Shown piece after piece: positions 24,937 through 33,818 of a DNA stretch of 64,000 bases (the stretch's first letter is position 1; every line of letters begins with the position of its first letter). The notes below the pieces were generated by a model that saw nothing but the letters and a program-made list of their open reading frames with translations, did not search any database and was not told where the DNA came from. The DNA is taken from contig DBML01000029.1 of the NCBI GenBank assembly GCA_002298915.1, forward strand, positions 1-64,000. The letters are read 5' to 3'. The stretch is from Clostridium sp. UBA699 (GTDB lineage: Bacteria; Bacillota; Clostridia; Clostridiales; Clostridiaceae). The translations under genes and the position numbers were made by a program.

Positions 24937-26593
24937 TGTCGTACAGTTTCAAAAGTTTATAAAGAGTAGGCCTCGATATCCCCAACGCCTCAGCTGTTCT
25001 CTTCTTGTTACCGCCGGAACGCAGGTATGCTTCCCTCACCTTTTCAGGGCTCAGCTCATAGAGCCTGTGGACATTGACGGCGCTTCCCTGCTCTTCATTT
25101 GCCCTCAACTGAATTCCGGCTTCTGCAATATTTTCCGCCGAGATCTCATCGCCGTCGCACAGGAAAACAGCTCGCGCCATGCAGTTCTCAAGTTCGCGTA
25201 CGTTTCCTGGCCATTCATATCTCAGCAGTATCTCCTTGGCTTCACCGTCTAAGCCCTCGACAGCCTTCTTCATCTGAACGGAGAACTTCTTTACGTAGTA
25301 TTCCGCGAGGGCGATCACGTCATCTCCACGTTCGTTCAAAGCAGGTATCTTGAGGTAGAAAACCTTGAGCCTGTAGAACAAATCCCCTCTGAATTTGCCT
25401 TCCCTGACCATGTCCTCCAGATTCCTGTTTGTTGCAGCGATTATCCTGACATCCACATTGAACGTCCTGCTTCCACCCACCCTGTTGATGCTCTTGTACT
25501 CCACTGCCCTCAGCAGTTTGGACTGTATGTGCATCGGCATCTCGCCAATCTCGTCCAGGAAGAGTGTCCCTCCGTGCGCCAGCTCGAATTTGCCGGGTTT
25601 GCCTCCCTTGACCGCTCCCGTGAAGGCTCCGGCATCGTAGCCGAAAAGCTCGCTCTCTACAAGCTCGTTCGGGAGGTTTGCGCAGTTAACAGCGATGAAA
25701 GCCTCGCCCTTCCTGTTGCTGTAGTTGTGAACAGCTTGTGCAAAGAGCTCCTTCCCGCACCCGCTTGCCCCCTCAATCAGGATTGTCTCATCAGACAAGG
25801 CCATCCTCTTGGCCTTGGAGATAGTGTCGAGCATGGTTTTGCTTTGCCCCACAATGTTTTCGAACCTGAAGGAGGCTTCCTTGCCCGCCAGAAGGTTCGC
25901 AAGCTGCCTGGAACGCTTTATGCTCCTGAAAATATCTATCGCACCAAGAATCCCTCCCTTCTCGTCGAAGACGGGGTAGGCTGAGCTCGTGAGATGGAGG
26001 CTCCTGTTTTTGAATTCCATGAAGTACTCTTTGTCGACAACGGCCTGCCTGTTCTCCACGACATCGAGCAGGAGAGGCCTGCCTTTAGAAATCGAGCCGG
26101 CTTTTTTGTTTAGTATCTCGTCCTTCGATGCTCCCAGCATATCGCAGCAAGCCTTGTTCACATAGACGAGAACACCTTCCTTGTCGACAGCGGATATCCC
26201 TTCCTGGATGCCGTCCAGGTATGCAGCCAGCCTGTCGTATTTCAGCCTGTAGGAATTAACCAGCTTGAAGTTTTTCTCAATGCTGTCTCCCAGTCTTTTG
26301 AGATTTGAAACGGCATCTCCATTTCCTTCGGCTACCAAGCAGAATCGGGGACATGCCTCGCCGCCGAAGCGCTCCACGTGCAGCGAACTTATGCCGATGC
26401 TTCTTTCGGCGATCCCTTTTCCCAGGCTGCCGTCGGAGCCGGACAAAACATCACCGTCTGCTCCTGCGAGGAGGATGTCCCCGGGACGGCCCTGCCTCAA
26501 TATTTCAAAGCTCTGAGCCAGAATGTCCATCTCATCACCGCGCTTTGCACCCTCACCGATTTTCCTGTATATTTTATCCAAGATTTCAGACAT
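24929..26593 (-). CDS. Sigma-54-dependent transcriptional activator (PAS-AAA-Fis)
   Basis: 554 residues. An N-terminal sensory segment is followed by a PAS domain (residues about 120-230, GISAVDKEGVLVYVNKACCD). The AAA+ domain has Walker A EGASGCGKE, the sigma-54-contacting loop GAFTGA, Walker B GGTLFLDEIGEM and arginine finger region FRGDLFYRLKVF. A Fis-type HTH ends the protein (GGNKKRTAEALGISRPTLYK). ATG at 26593 with GGGGTGAG upstream is used; the longer frame runs through the inverted repeat. It is divergent from a HisC-like gene whose promoter is of the -24/-12 type, the likely target. Confidence 0.93.
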   Translation of the reverse strand: MSEILDKIYRKIGEGAKRGDEMDILAQSFEILRQGRPGDILLAGADGDVLSGSDGSLGKGIAERSIGISSLHVERFGGEACPRFCLVAEGNGDAVSNLKRLGDSIEKNFKLVNSYRLKYDRLAAYLDGIQEGISAVDKEGVLVYVNKACCDMLGASKDEILNKKAGSISKGRPLLLDVVENRQAVVDKEYFMEFKNRSLHLTSSAYPVFDEKGGILGAIDIFRSIKRSRQLANLLAGKEASFRFENIVGQSKTMLDTISKAKRMALSDETILIEGASGCGKELFAQAVHNYSNRKGEAFIAVNCANLPNELVESELFGYDAGAFTGAVKGGKPGKFELAHGGTLFLDEIGEMPMHIQSKLLRAVEYKSINRVGGSRTFNVDVRIIAATNRNLEDMVREGKFRGDLFYRLKVFYLKIPALNERGDDVIALAEYYVKKFSVQMKKAVEGLDGEAKEILLRYEWPGNVRELENCMARAVFLCDGDEISAENIAEAGIQLRANEEQGSAVNVHRLYELSPEKVREAYLRSGGNKKRTAEALGISRPTLYKLLKLYDIG

Positions 26594-26635
26594 TAAACTC
26601 ACCCCTTGCCTTATTCTACCACAAACAAAACAGAA

Positions 26636-26685
26636 GCTGTCAATATATTTTACACTGTAATGTAAGTGTAAAATATATTGACAGC
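26636..26685. promoter_or_regulatory. Perfect 21-bp inverted repeat, likely activator-binding site (UAS)
   Basis: Arms 26636-26656 and 26665-26685 are exactly complementary with an 8-bp spacer. It lies about 110 bp upstream of the -24/-12 promoter at 26748, where enhancer sites are found. The left arm holds the TTGACA (minus strand, 26638-26643) of the activator gene's own promoter; TAGAAT follows at 19 bp, suggesting autoregulation. Confidence 0.75.
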
Positions 26686-26747
26686 CATATCTAGCCTCAG
26701 CCTGCGCCACCGCCTAAAAACACTCATCAAGCATAGCGGTTCGCGTC

Positions 26748-26763
26748 TGGTATGCTTTTTGCT
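26748..26763 (+). promoter_or_regulatory. Sigma-54 (-24/-12) promoter
   Basis: TGGTATG-CTTT-TTGCT: GG at 26749-26750 and GC at 26761-26762 with exactly 10 nt between, matching YTGGYAYRN4TTGCW. Expected start is near 26774, downstream of an in-frame ATG at 26769, which supports the later GTG start of the aminotransferase. Confidence 0.82.
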
Positions 26764-26801
26764 TTATTATGATTGCAATTCATCAAAAGGAGTGGTTCAA
26801 A

Positions 26802-27923
26802 GTGAACTTCAAATTGAAACAGCATATCAAAAATTTCAAACCGGAAAGCTATGTAAAGGAGTCAGACTGCGATGATATCAGCTCTCTGCAGGATGTCGGG
26901 CTTATAGACTGCGCCTTGGGCGTTAATCCTTACGGATATTCAGATGCGGTAGACAGGCTGTTCGAAGACAATTCCCTTAAATGCGACCTGTCGAGCTATC
27001 CGCAGCACCCGTACCCAGATCTGAAAGCGGAAATTGTCCGTTTTTGGGCCGGCCGCTGCAGCATAAATAACCGGAACATAAGGTTCGGCAGCGGTTCGAT
27101 CGACGTTCTGAGGAACATCAACAGGGCATTTGTCGGTAAAGGCACACGCGTCCTTGGATTAGCCCCAACCTTCACCTCTTACCCTTCCGACGTGGAGCTT
27201 TGCGAAGGGGTATTCGAGTATGAGCTTCTGAGCAAAAATGAAAACTTCAAGTTCGACGCTGAAAAGTTCCTGTCCCGGATCACGCCGGAGCATACCCTGG
27301 TTTACATCGACAATCCGAACAACCCCACGGGACAGGTCATTCCGATCGATGATATCAAGAGGATTTTGAACAAAGCTCTTGAAAATGACGTATGCGTTTT
27401 GGTAGACGAAGCCTACGGCGATTTCATGGATGCAGGCAACTCCGCCGTCACCCTTGTCGATTCCTATGAGAACCTCATGGTCACCAGGACATTCTCAAAG
27501 GGTTACGGGCTTGCCGGCCTGAGGATAGGGTACGTCGTCTCAGGCGATTACCTTTCAGAAATCATATCGAGGGTCGATACCCCATTTCAGATAAACAGCG
27601 TCGGCCACCTTGCTGCAGCTGCCGCTCTGAAGGACAAACAGTTCATCTCCGAGTCCATGCTGAAAATCTGCAGGGCAAAGGCAGGCATTTATGATGCCTT
27701 CGAGAAAATCAAGGTTCTTGAAACCGACTCAGAGGTGCCAATAATGACCCTTTTCCTGCCGGATGAAGATACAGACCTGCACGGATTATTTATGGAGAAA
27801 GGGGTACTCACAGAGTCTGGCGAGGACTTCCATGGGCTCGGTAAAAATTTCGTCAGGATGAGGGTTCCCAAAGACTGCGGCAAGCTTATCAGTATCATAA
27901 GCACGATAGAAAGAAGCTTTTAG
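26802..27923 (+). CDS. PLP-dependent aminotransferase, HisC/CobD-like
   Basis: 373 residues, fold-type I. Markers are IDCALGVNPYGYS near the start, RFGSGSIDVLRNI, YIDNPNNPTG, VDEAYGDFM (Asp-Ala-Tyr pocket) and the PLP lysine in TRTFSKGYGLAGLRIGY, ending with a substrate-binding Arg in FVRMRVPK. HisC-like enzymes act on histidinol phosphate or aromatic amino acids; no his genes are nearby and it is under sigma-54 control, so the substrate is unclear. GTG at 26802 has AAAAGGAG 9 nt upstream and is the start compatible with the transcript. Confidence 0.9.
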   Translation: MNFKLKQHIKNFKPESYVKESDCDDISSLQDVGLIDCALGVNPYGYSDAVDRLFEDNSLKCDLSSYPQHPYPDLKAEIVRFWAGRCSINNRNIRFGSGSIDVLRNINRAFVGKGTRVLGLAPTFTSYPSDVELCEGVFEYELLSKNENFKFDAEKFLSRITPEHTLVYIDNPNNPTGQVIPIDDIKRILNKALENDVCVLVDEAYGDFMDAGNSAVTLVDSYENLMVTRTFSKGYGLAGLRIGYVVSGDYLSEIISRVDTPFQINSVGHLAAAAALKDKQFISESMLKICRAKAGIYDAFEKIKVLETDSEVPIMTLFLPDEDTDLHGLFMEKGVLTESGEDFHGLGKNFVRMRVPKDCGKLISIISTIERSF

Positions 27924-27925
27924 AG

Positions 27926-28429
27926 TCATTTTAAGTCTTGACCATTTTTCAAAATGGCAGAAACGTCTTCTGTAAAACCGATGGCTTGTGACTCTATTTT
28001 CTCCTTTAGGCCTTCCGGATTGTCAAAATCCGGGTTGTCGTCAACCTGAACTGAGATTATGGAATCTACTCCCGGCTCAATCTCAGACAGCTTGTACCTG
28101 CCTAAATCTTTATGCCTAAGAAGCTCAGAATAGCACGACTGAACTTTGCGATTTGTTGCCGCCAGCCAAATTTCGAACCTACATTCCTCATGGAGAAATA
28201 CTATGGCGATCTTAAGCTTAAGGTCCCTCAATGCTGGAGGGGTGAAAGAAAAGTAGGTCATGTCCATATAGCCGTAATACAAAGCGCCTGCAGCGTAATC
28301 TGGGTGCCTCCTCTCGAGGCGCCCCTTAAGCTCTGCCATAAAATCCATTATCCCCCTGTAGGCTTTCTGGATCTGACCTTTGCGCAGCTGAATCGAATAT
28401 TCCCGAATATGGTCGTTAATCGAATCCAT
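27926..28429 (-). CDS. DUF7000-family protein
   Basis: 167 residues. The core SIQLRKGQIQKAYRGIMDFM and YYGYMDMTYFSFTPPALRD, then FEIWLAATNRKVQ, matches the DUF7000 family of small soluble Firmicutes proteins of unknown role. ATG at 28429 follows AAGGAGG. It lies 2 nt from the stop of the convergent aminotransferase, with no terminator between them, and is downstream of an MBL-fold hydrolase. Confidence 0.82.
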   Translation of the reverse strand: MDSINDHIREYSIQLRKGQIQKAYRGIMDFMAELKGRLERRHPDYAAGALYYGYMDMTYFSFTPPALRDLKLKIAIVFLHEECRFEIWLAATNRKVQSCYSELLRHKDLGRYKLSEIEPGVDSIISVQVDDNPDFDNPEGLKEKIESQAIGFTEDVSAILKNGQDLK

Positions 28430-28476
28430 GTTTTCCTCCTTATCCCGAAAGATTTTCACTCCTCCGGCTTGATCGT

Positions 28477-29232
28477 CTACTCGTTCTTGCTGTTTATGCT
28501 TCTGACCAGCTCTTCTATGCGTTTGTTCACCTTTCCGCTGTAAAGCCCTCCGTGATAGCAGATCACCTGCTCAATATCGTATTCCATGAGCTTCTCCATG
28601 GATTTAAGGCTTTCAGACGGGTCAAGGTTCGCGGACAGCTTCGAAGGGAATAGCTGCCCCTCGCTGACAGCGAACATATCTCCTGCAATAAGGAGCTTTT
28701 GCTTTTCCGAATACAGGCAGATATGCCCGGGCGTATGTCCAGGTGTATGGAGCACTGTTATTCCGCCGCAGTACGGCAGCTCATCGCCGTCGGCAAGTGT
28801 TTTGTCAACATGTACGGCGCTGAGCCGGAAGCCTTCGCTCATCTTTTCATGCAGTATTTTTAAATGTTTATCCAGGTGCTCGAGATTCTCCTCGAGCTGG
28901 GCTATTTTCACCGGCTTCCGCCTTCCCTCTATGAAGGCGCTTTCTGCTTCGTGCGAGAGCACCTCGCAATCGCCTTTCAGCTCCTTCACAATTGCTGCGG
29001 CGGAGCCGATGTGGTCAATATCCTGGTGAGTAAGTACTATCCTCCTGAGGCTGTTGAAAGGCACGCCTTCTTCCTCGACAGCTTTTCGGAGCTGATTCAG
29101 CTGTCCCGGAAAGCCTGCATCAACAAGCAACGCTGAAAGGCCGTCCCAAATCAGCGAAGGGTTGATGACGCTCTGCATCCCAATCACATTTGCCGAAATT
29201 TCCAGCATGTAAATGCCTTCGGTTATCTTCAT
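28477..29232 (-). CDS. MBL-fold metallohydrolase
   Basis: 251 residues. Metallo-beta-lactamase fold with the variant metal motif LTHQDIDHIG, further ligands in HTPGHTPGHICLYS and GDMFAVSEGQ, and the C-terminal CYHGG. A zinc- or iron-dependent hydrolase or thioesterase; no substrate can be assigned. ATG at 29232 follows GGAGGGA. It is 48 nt before DUF7000, in the same direction. Confidence 0.9.
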   Translation of the reverse strand: MKITEGIYMLEISANVIGMQSVINPSLIWDGLSALLVDAGFPGQLNQLRKAVEEEGVPFNSLRRIVLTHQDIDHIGSAAAIVKELKGDCEVLSHEAESAFIEGRRKPVKIAQLEENLEHLDKHLKILHEKMSEGFRLSAVHVDKTLADGDELPYCGGITVLHTPGHTPGHICLYSEKQKLLIAGDMFAVSEGQLFPSKLSANLDPSESLKSMEKLMEYDIEQVICYHGGLYSGKVNKRIEELVRSINSKNE

Positions 29233-29350
29233 TCCCTATCCCTCCAATATCCATCGTCAAACATTGAATGAATTATATCCGGTTTTTATCAAATTTTCAA
29301 CATCGAAATTTCTTTCATTAGCCAGCTCTAAAGCTACAATATATCAGAAT

Positions 29351-29405
29351 ATTATCAATATTAGTACAACTCCAATTGATAATGCAAATCCTTTAATGCT
29401 ATAAT
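29351..29405 (+). promoter_or_regulatory. katG promoter with overlapping dyad (possible PerR/Fur site)
   Basis: TTGATA (29376-29381), 18-bp spacer, TATAAT (29400-29405). ATTATCAAT (29351-29359) and ATTGATAAT (29375-29383) form a perfect 9-bp inverted repeat whose right arm covers the -35. That is the position for repression by a peroxide- or iron-responsive regulator; the match to the 7-1-7 PerR box is only partial. Confidence 0.6.
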
Positions 29406-29441
29406 CATATTGTAATTTAATCTTTTGAGGGAGGTAGTTCT

Positions 29442-31631
29442 ATGGATGATAACAGCAGATGCCCGGTGACCGGCAAAACAAAAAGCCCAACCGCGGGCGG
29501 CGGCACTTCCAACAGGGAGTGGTGGCCAAACCAGCTTAACCTCAAGGTTCTGCATCAGAACTCAGAATTGAGCAACCCTATGGGTCCCGACTTCGACTAC
29601 GCAGAGGAGTTCAATAAGCTCGACCTGGCTGCGTTGAAGAAGGACCTTTATGCATTGATGACCGACTCCAAGGATTGGTGGCCTGCAGACTATGGACACT
29701 ACGGAGCTCTCTTCATAAGAATGGCCTGGCACAGCGCAGGCACCTACCGCATGGGCGACGGCCGCGGAGGCGGCTGCTGGGGGTTGCAGCGTCTTGCCCC
29801 GCTCAACAGCTGGCCTGACAACGTGAACCTCGACAAGGCGCGCCGTCTGCTTTGGCCTATCAAGAAAAAATACGGCAAGAGCATCTCCTGGTCCGACCTT
29901 CTTATACTCGCCGGAAACTGCGCACTGGAATCGATGGGCTTCAAGACCTTCGGCTTCGGCGGCGGGCGAGAGGACGTATGGGAACCACAGGAAGACATCT
30001 ACTGGGGCTCCGAGGACAAGTGGCTCGGCGACAATCGATATTCCGGGGACCGCGAGCTCGAAAACCCTCTGGCGGCTGTGCAGATGGGCCTGATATACGT
30101 GAATCCAGAGGGCCCTAACGGCAACCCGGATCCTGTAGCATCGGGCCGCGACGTTCGCACTACCTTCGCACGAATGGCGATGAACGACGAAGAGACCGTC
30201 GCGCTGATAGCCGGAGGCCACACGTTCGGAAAGTGCCACGGTGCAGGCCCTGCCACACATGTGGGTCCGGAACCTGAAGGCGCCGGCATCGAAGAGCAGG
30301 GCCTCGGCTGGAAGAGCAGCTTCGGCAGCGGCAAAGGCGGCGACACCATCAGCAGCGGGCTCGAAGGCGCCTGGAAGCCGAACCCTACCAAATTCGACAT
30401 GGGCTATCTCAAAGTCCTGTTCAAATACGAGTTTGAGCTCGTAAAGAGCCCTGCCGGCGCTAACCAGTGGCTGGCCAAGGATGTTGACGAGGAGGACATG
30501 GTTGTTGACGCTCACGATCCTTCAAAAAAGCACCGTCCGATGATGACAACTGCCGACCTTTCCCTTCGCTTCGACCCGATATACGAACCTATCTCGCGCC
30601 GCTACCTTGAAAATCCAGAGGAGTTCGCTGACGCCTTCGCACGCGCTTGGTTCAAACTGACCCACAGAGACATGGGCCCTCGTTCGCGCTATCTCGGCCC
30701 TGAAGTCCCTGCGGAGGAACTGATCTGGCAGGATCCTGTGCCAAAAGCGGACTATGAGCCTGTCGGCGCCAGGGACCTAGAGCTTCTCAAGGACAAAATA
30801 CTGGCTTCCGGACTGTCGGTTTCCCAGCTTGTCACTACAGCCTGGGCATCCGCATCGACGTTCCGCGGCTCGGACAAACGAGGCGGAGCCAACGGAGCCC
30901 GCATACGGCTCGCACCCCAGAAGGATTGGGAAGTCAACCAGCCGTCCCAGCTGAAGGAAGTTCTGGATGTACTCGGAAAGATCCAGGCAGAGTTCAACGG
31001 TGCAGGCTATAAGAAGGTTTCCCTCGCCGACCTGATCGTCCTCGGAGGCTCTGCAGGCATCGAGCAGGCAGCCAGGAATGCCGGCAAAAACGTAGCGGTT
31101 CCTTTCATCCCAGGACGCACGGATGCAGCCCAGGAACATACAGACGCCAATTCATTCTCTGTGCTCGAACCTAAAGCAGACGGATTCCGCAACTACCAGA
31201 AAGCAAAATTTGCTGTTCCTGCGGAGGCTATGCTGGTCGACCGTGCGCAGCTCCTCACGTTGACCGCCCCCGAGATGACCGTTCTCCTAGGCGGCATGCG
31301 CGTGATTAACGCCAACTTCGGGAGTTCCAGTCACGGCGTCTTCACCAACAGACCTGGTGCCTTAACAAACGACTTCTTCGTCAACCTTCTCGACATGGAC
31401 ACGGCCTGGAAGCCGATTTCTGAAGAGGGCGAGGTGTTCGAAGGCCGCGACCGCAAGACGGGAGAGCTCAAATGGACCGGCACCCGCGTTGACCTCATAT
31501 TCGGATCGAACTCACAGCTCCGCGCCATCGCAGAGGTCTATGCAAGCGACGACGCTCAGGACAAGTTCCTCCATGACTTCGTAGCCGCATGGAACAAGGT
31601 GATGAACGCAGACCGCTTCGACATGAAATAA
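29442..31631 (+). CDS. katG: Catalase-peroxidase KatG
   Basis: 729 residues, full length with both peroxidase domains. Distal site Arg93, Trp96, His97 in LFIRMAWHSAGTYR; proximal heme ligand His260 in GGHTFGKCHGAG; and the catalase-specific Trp96-Tyr219-Met245 set (Tyr in GLIYVNPEGPNG, Met in FARMAMNDEE) is present. Detoxifies hydrogen peroxide in the cytoplasm. An unusual GRGGGCWGLQR replaces the usual GRGGAGxGxQR near the distal side. ATG follows GGGAGG. Monocistronic, with a dyad over the promoter. Confidence 0.97.
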   Translation: MDDNSRCPVTGKTKSPTAGGGTSNREWWPNQLNLKVLHQNSELSNPMGPDFDYAEEFNKLDLAALKKDLYALMTDSKDWWPADYGHYGALFIRMAWHSAGTYRMGDGRGGGCWGLQRLAPLNSWPDNVNLDKARRLLWPIKKKYGKSISWSDLLILAGNCALESMGFKTFGFGGGREDVWEPQEDIYWGSEDKWLGDNRYSGDRELENPLAAVQMGLIYVNPEGPNGNPDPVASGRDVRTTFARMAMNDEETVALIAGGHTFGKCHGAGPATHVGPEPEGAGIEEQGLGWKSSFGSGKGGDTISSGLEGAWKPNPTKFDMGYLKVLFKYEFELVKSPAGANQWLAKDVDEEDMVVDAHDPSKKHRPMMTTADLSLRFDPIYEPISRRYLENPEEFADAFARAWFKLTHRDMGPRSRYLGPEVPAEELIWQDPVPKADYEPVGARDLELLKDKILASGLSVSQLVTTAWASASTFRGSDKRGGANGARIRLAPQKDWEVNQPSQLKEVLDVLGKIQAEFNGAGYKKVSLADLIVLGGSAGIEQAARNAGKNVAVPFIPGRTDAAQEHTDANSFSVLEPKADGFRNYQKAKFAVPAEAMLVDRAQLLTLTAPEMTVLLGGMRVINANFGSSSHGVFTNRPGALTNDFFVNLLDMDTAWKPISEEGEVFEGRDRKTGELKWTGTRVDLIFGSNSQLRAIAEVYASDDAQDKFLHDFVAAWNKVMNADRFDMK

Positions 31632-31645
31632 ATCTCTGAACGCCA

Positions 31646-31690
31646 AAGGGATAGATGCTGATTTCGCTCAGCTCCTATCCCTTGTTTTCG
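31646..31690. terminator. Bidirectional terminator after katG
   Basis: AAGGGATAG (31646-31654) pairs with CTATCCCTT (31675-31683), with an inner GCTGA/TCAGC hairpin, followed by GTTTTCG. Confidence 0.85.
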
Positions 31691-31691
31691 T

Positions 31692-32936
31692 CTAAAATAT
31701 AAGCGGAAAAGCGAATGTGACGAAAGCCGCCCATATGCCGTAGACCGGCAGGTACCTTGTTACCGCGTCCTGTATGCCTGAAAGCCCGTTTCTGTTCCGC
31801 AGGAAACGCACGTAAGAAACCATAATCCAGATTAGGTTTGCCCACACGAGTATGTTTACGCCCAGTACGGCCAGCCTGTTTGGAGTAACGCCATAGGAGG
31901 AAAGCCTGAAAACTATGGCGGAAAGCGCCACGCTGTCAATGATCAGGGCAAGTGCTATCAGTGCAAGGTTCACGTAGTCGGATATGCTCTTCTTCTCCTC
32001 CGAGCTGTTTTCAGTGATTGAGAATATGGTGACCGCCAGCACGCTTAGGAGTATCCCGTTGAAGGCCATGAGGAAATTGCGGTCTATGAACGGATTCTTG
32101 CCAACCAGGAGGACCGCCGCAAGGTAGACAAGGAGTGTGGCCAGAACGAGCGGGCTGAAAATTTTCGCCATGTACGGTGCGATGTTCTTCGCAAGCTTAA
32201 AGCTTTTCGTCACAAGGTATGCTGCTACAACTGCCAGCGCCGCGGCACCGAACAGGACCACATTTTCAAAGTAGAATTCGGAAATATCGATGCCAGCTAT
32301 CCCGAAAAGCTGCATTGTCAAACCTGTAAGCAACATGCCGCTAATAGCCATGACGGCATAAATTATGCAGAATTCCCCGTTGAACTTCAGGTATGCTAAT
32401 CTTGCGCTCCCCCTGCCGTATTCATTCCCCGTAAAAGCAGCACCTAGGAGCACCCATAATAAGACGGGGAGGTGAAGGTAGGCCAGGGTTGCGCTGTCCG
32501 AATTGCCGGCCGGCAGCATGTTGATATAAAACCCGGAGAACAGGAACAGCGCTGCAACAGCTAATATGATGTTCCTTCGTGCGGCATTGTTGATTACAAA
32601 ATAAGCCGCGATGAAAGGTATGACTCCGTAAATCAGGCTGATAGGCTCGATCGCCTGGTTTTCTACAAAATGCAGGATTACCCTTGTGCTTGCCCCTGAA
32701 AGAACCGCTAGAACCCCCATGGCAAGGAAATCCTTCTTTGTCGCGGAAACCTTCCCCGTACTTGAACTCTCATCGAAGTTTAGCCTCTCGTTCCAAACTG
32801 CCAGCACCTGCGAATCCGGATTCATCTCCCAGGCTGCCTGAAAGGACCTCTTAAAAGCCTCTGGCTCCTTCCTGAACAACCTCTCAAGCTCATGCGGGTT
32901 TGAAATGTGCGAATTGATCTGGTTTTTTGTCTCCAT
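31692..32936 (-). CDS. Polytopic membrane protein, DUF4153-like
   Basis: 414 residues. A soluble N-terminus of about 70 residues is followed by about ten membrane helices. The C-terminal segment SSYGVTPNRLAVLGVNILVW resembles DUF4153 proteins, in which YGLTxNR-like loops precede the last helices. Function is unknown. ATG at 32936 follows GGAGGG. Last gene of an operon with the small XRE/YozG regulator and DUF2975. Confidence 0.75.
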   Translation of the reverse strand: METKNQINSHISNPHELERLFRKEPEAFKRSFQAAWEMNPDSQVLAVWNERLNFDESSSTGKVSATKKDFLAMGVLAVLSGASTRVILHFVENQAIEPISLIYGVIPFIAAYFVINNAARRNIILAVAALFLFSGFYINMLPAGNSDSATLAYLHLPVLLWVLLGAAFTGNEYGRGSARLAYLKFNGEFCIIYAVMAISGMLLTGLTMQLFGIAGIDISEFYFENVVLFGAAALAVVAAYLVTKSFKLAKNIAPYMAKIFSPLVLATLLVYLAAVLLVGKNPFIDRNFLMAFNGILLSVLAVTIFSITENSSEEKKSISDYVNLALIALALIIDSVALSAIVFRLSSYGVTPNRLAVLGVNILVWANLIWIMVSYVRFLRNRNGLSGIQDAVTRYLPVYGIWAAFVTFAFPLIF

Positions 32937-32971
32937 CCTTTTACCCTCCGCTATTTCCTTTACGGAATTGA

Positions 32972-33193
32972 TTATTGCTGAACGTCTCCTTCGTTCCTGT
33001 ACTCCAGGATGTCACCCGGCTGGCAGTCCAAGGCCTTGCAGATCGCATCAAGAGTTGACAATCGGATCGCCTTCGCCTTCCCGTTTTTCAGTATGGACAG
33101 GTTGGCCATCGTTATTCCCACACGCTCAGCGAGCTCGGTTACGCTCATCTTCCTTTTGGCCAGCATAACATCTATATTGATTATTATCGCCAT
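32972..33193 (-). CDS. Small Cro/C1-type HTH regulator (YozG-like)
   Basis: 73 residues, nearly all HTH: INIDVMLAKRKMSVTELAER and ITMANLSILKNGKAKAIRLS. Family HTH_26. ATG at 33193 has GAGGTGG 6 nt upstream. It lies between DUF2975 and a membrane protein; DUF2975 plus this HTH type is a recurrent pair in Firmicutes, probably controlling envelope or sporulation genes. Confidence 0.9.
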   Translation of the reverse strand: MAIIINIDVMLAKRKMSVTELAERVGITMANLSILKNGKAKAIRLSTLDAICKALDCQPGDILEYRNEGDVQQ

Positions 33194-33203
33194 GTCTTCC
33201 ACC

Positions 33204-33677
33204 TCATATCGTCAGATCGTTTTCCGATTTAATTTCCAGAGCGTTCTCAAGCAGCTTCTGAAGGACGGCTGCAAAAACCGCGATCGCTGCTGACGCGAAG
33301 GATATGACCGCCCCTATAAGCACTATGCCCGGGGCATCGTCTTTCTGCCCCACCAGGAAGAATAGCGGCATGCCTGCTGCGTAGATCAACGCTATCACGG
33401 CAGCGCAGTACTTGATGCGTTTCAGAGCTCCGACGGACGATTCCGAAAAAGCTTTGTTTTGGTCGATGAAGCTCAGAAGCTTGACAGCTTGATACAATGC
33501 AAGATAGAACGGCAAAGCCGATGCATACATTCCTGCTAAAGCGGGATACAGCAGGTAAGCCGGATAATGGTCCGCCGCAGCTTTGGCAATCCAGGGCAGA
33601 CCGAATATGCAAAGAGCAAGCACAGGAATGCCGACAAGGGTGATCGCAACCTTCAAGAAGAGTGTCTCTCGTTTCAT
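33204..33677 (-). CDS. DUF2975 membrane protein
   Basis: 157 residues with four hydrophobic segments, a conserved loop LLSFIDQNKAFSESSVGALKR that marks DUF2975, and a short cytoplasmic tail. ATG follows GAGGTGC. First gene of the three-gene unit with the HTH gene 10 nt after it. Function unknown. Confidence 0.9.
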   Translation of the reverse strand: MKRETLFLKVAITLVGIPVLALCIFGLPWIAKAAADHYPAYLLYPALAGMYASALPFYLALYQAVKLLSFIDQNKAFSESSVGALKRIKYCAAVIALIYAAGMPLFFLVGQKDDAPGIVLIGAVISFASAAIAVFAAVLQKLLENALEIKSENDLTI

Positions 33678-33818
33678 AAAAAAGCACCTCGCTAGTTCAT
33701 TGTCACTTTGAATATAGCATATTATTTATCGTTTTACAATAAATTTTTATCATTTCTCACGAAAAAAAGCAGCCGGAGCCACTTTAGTAGCCCAAGCTGC
33801 TTGCGCACCCATTATCTT

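Noticed and set aside
29562..30515. 317-residue minus frame within katG
   Set aside because: Antisense shadow of a GC-rich conserved gene.
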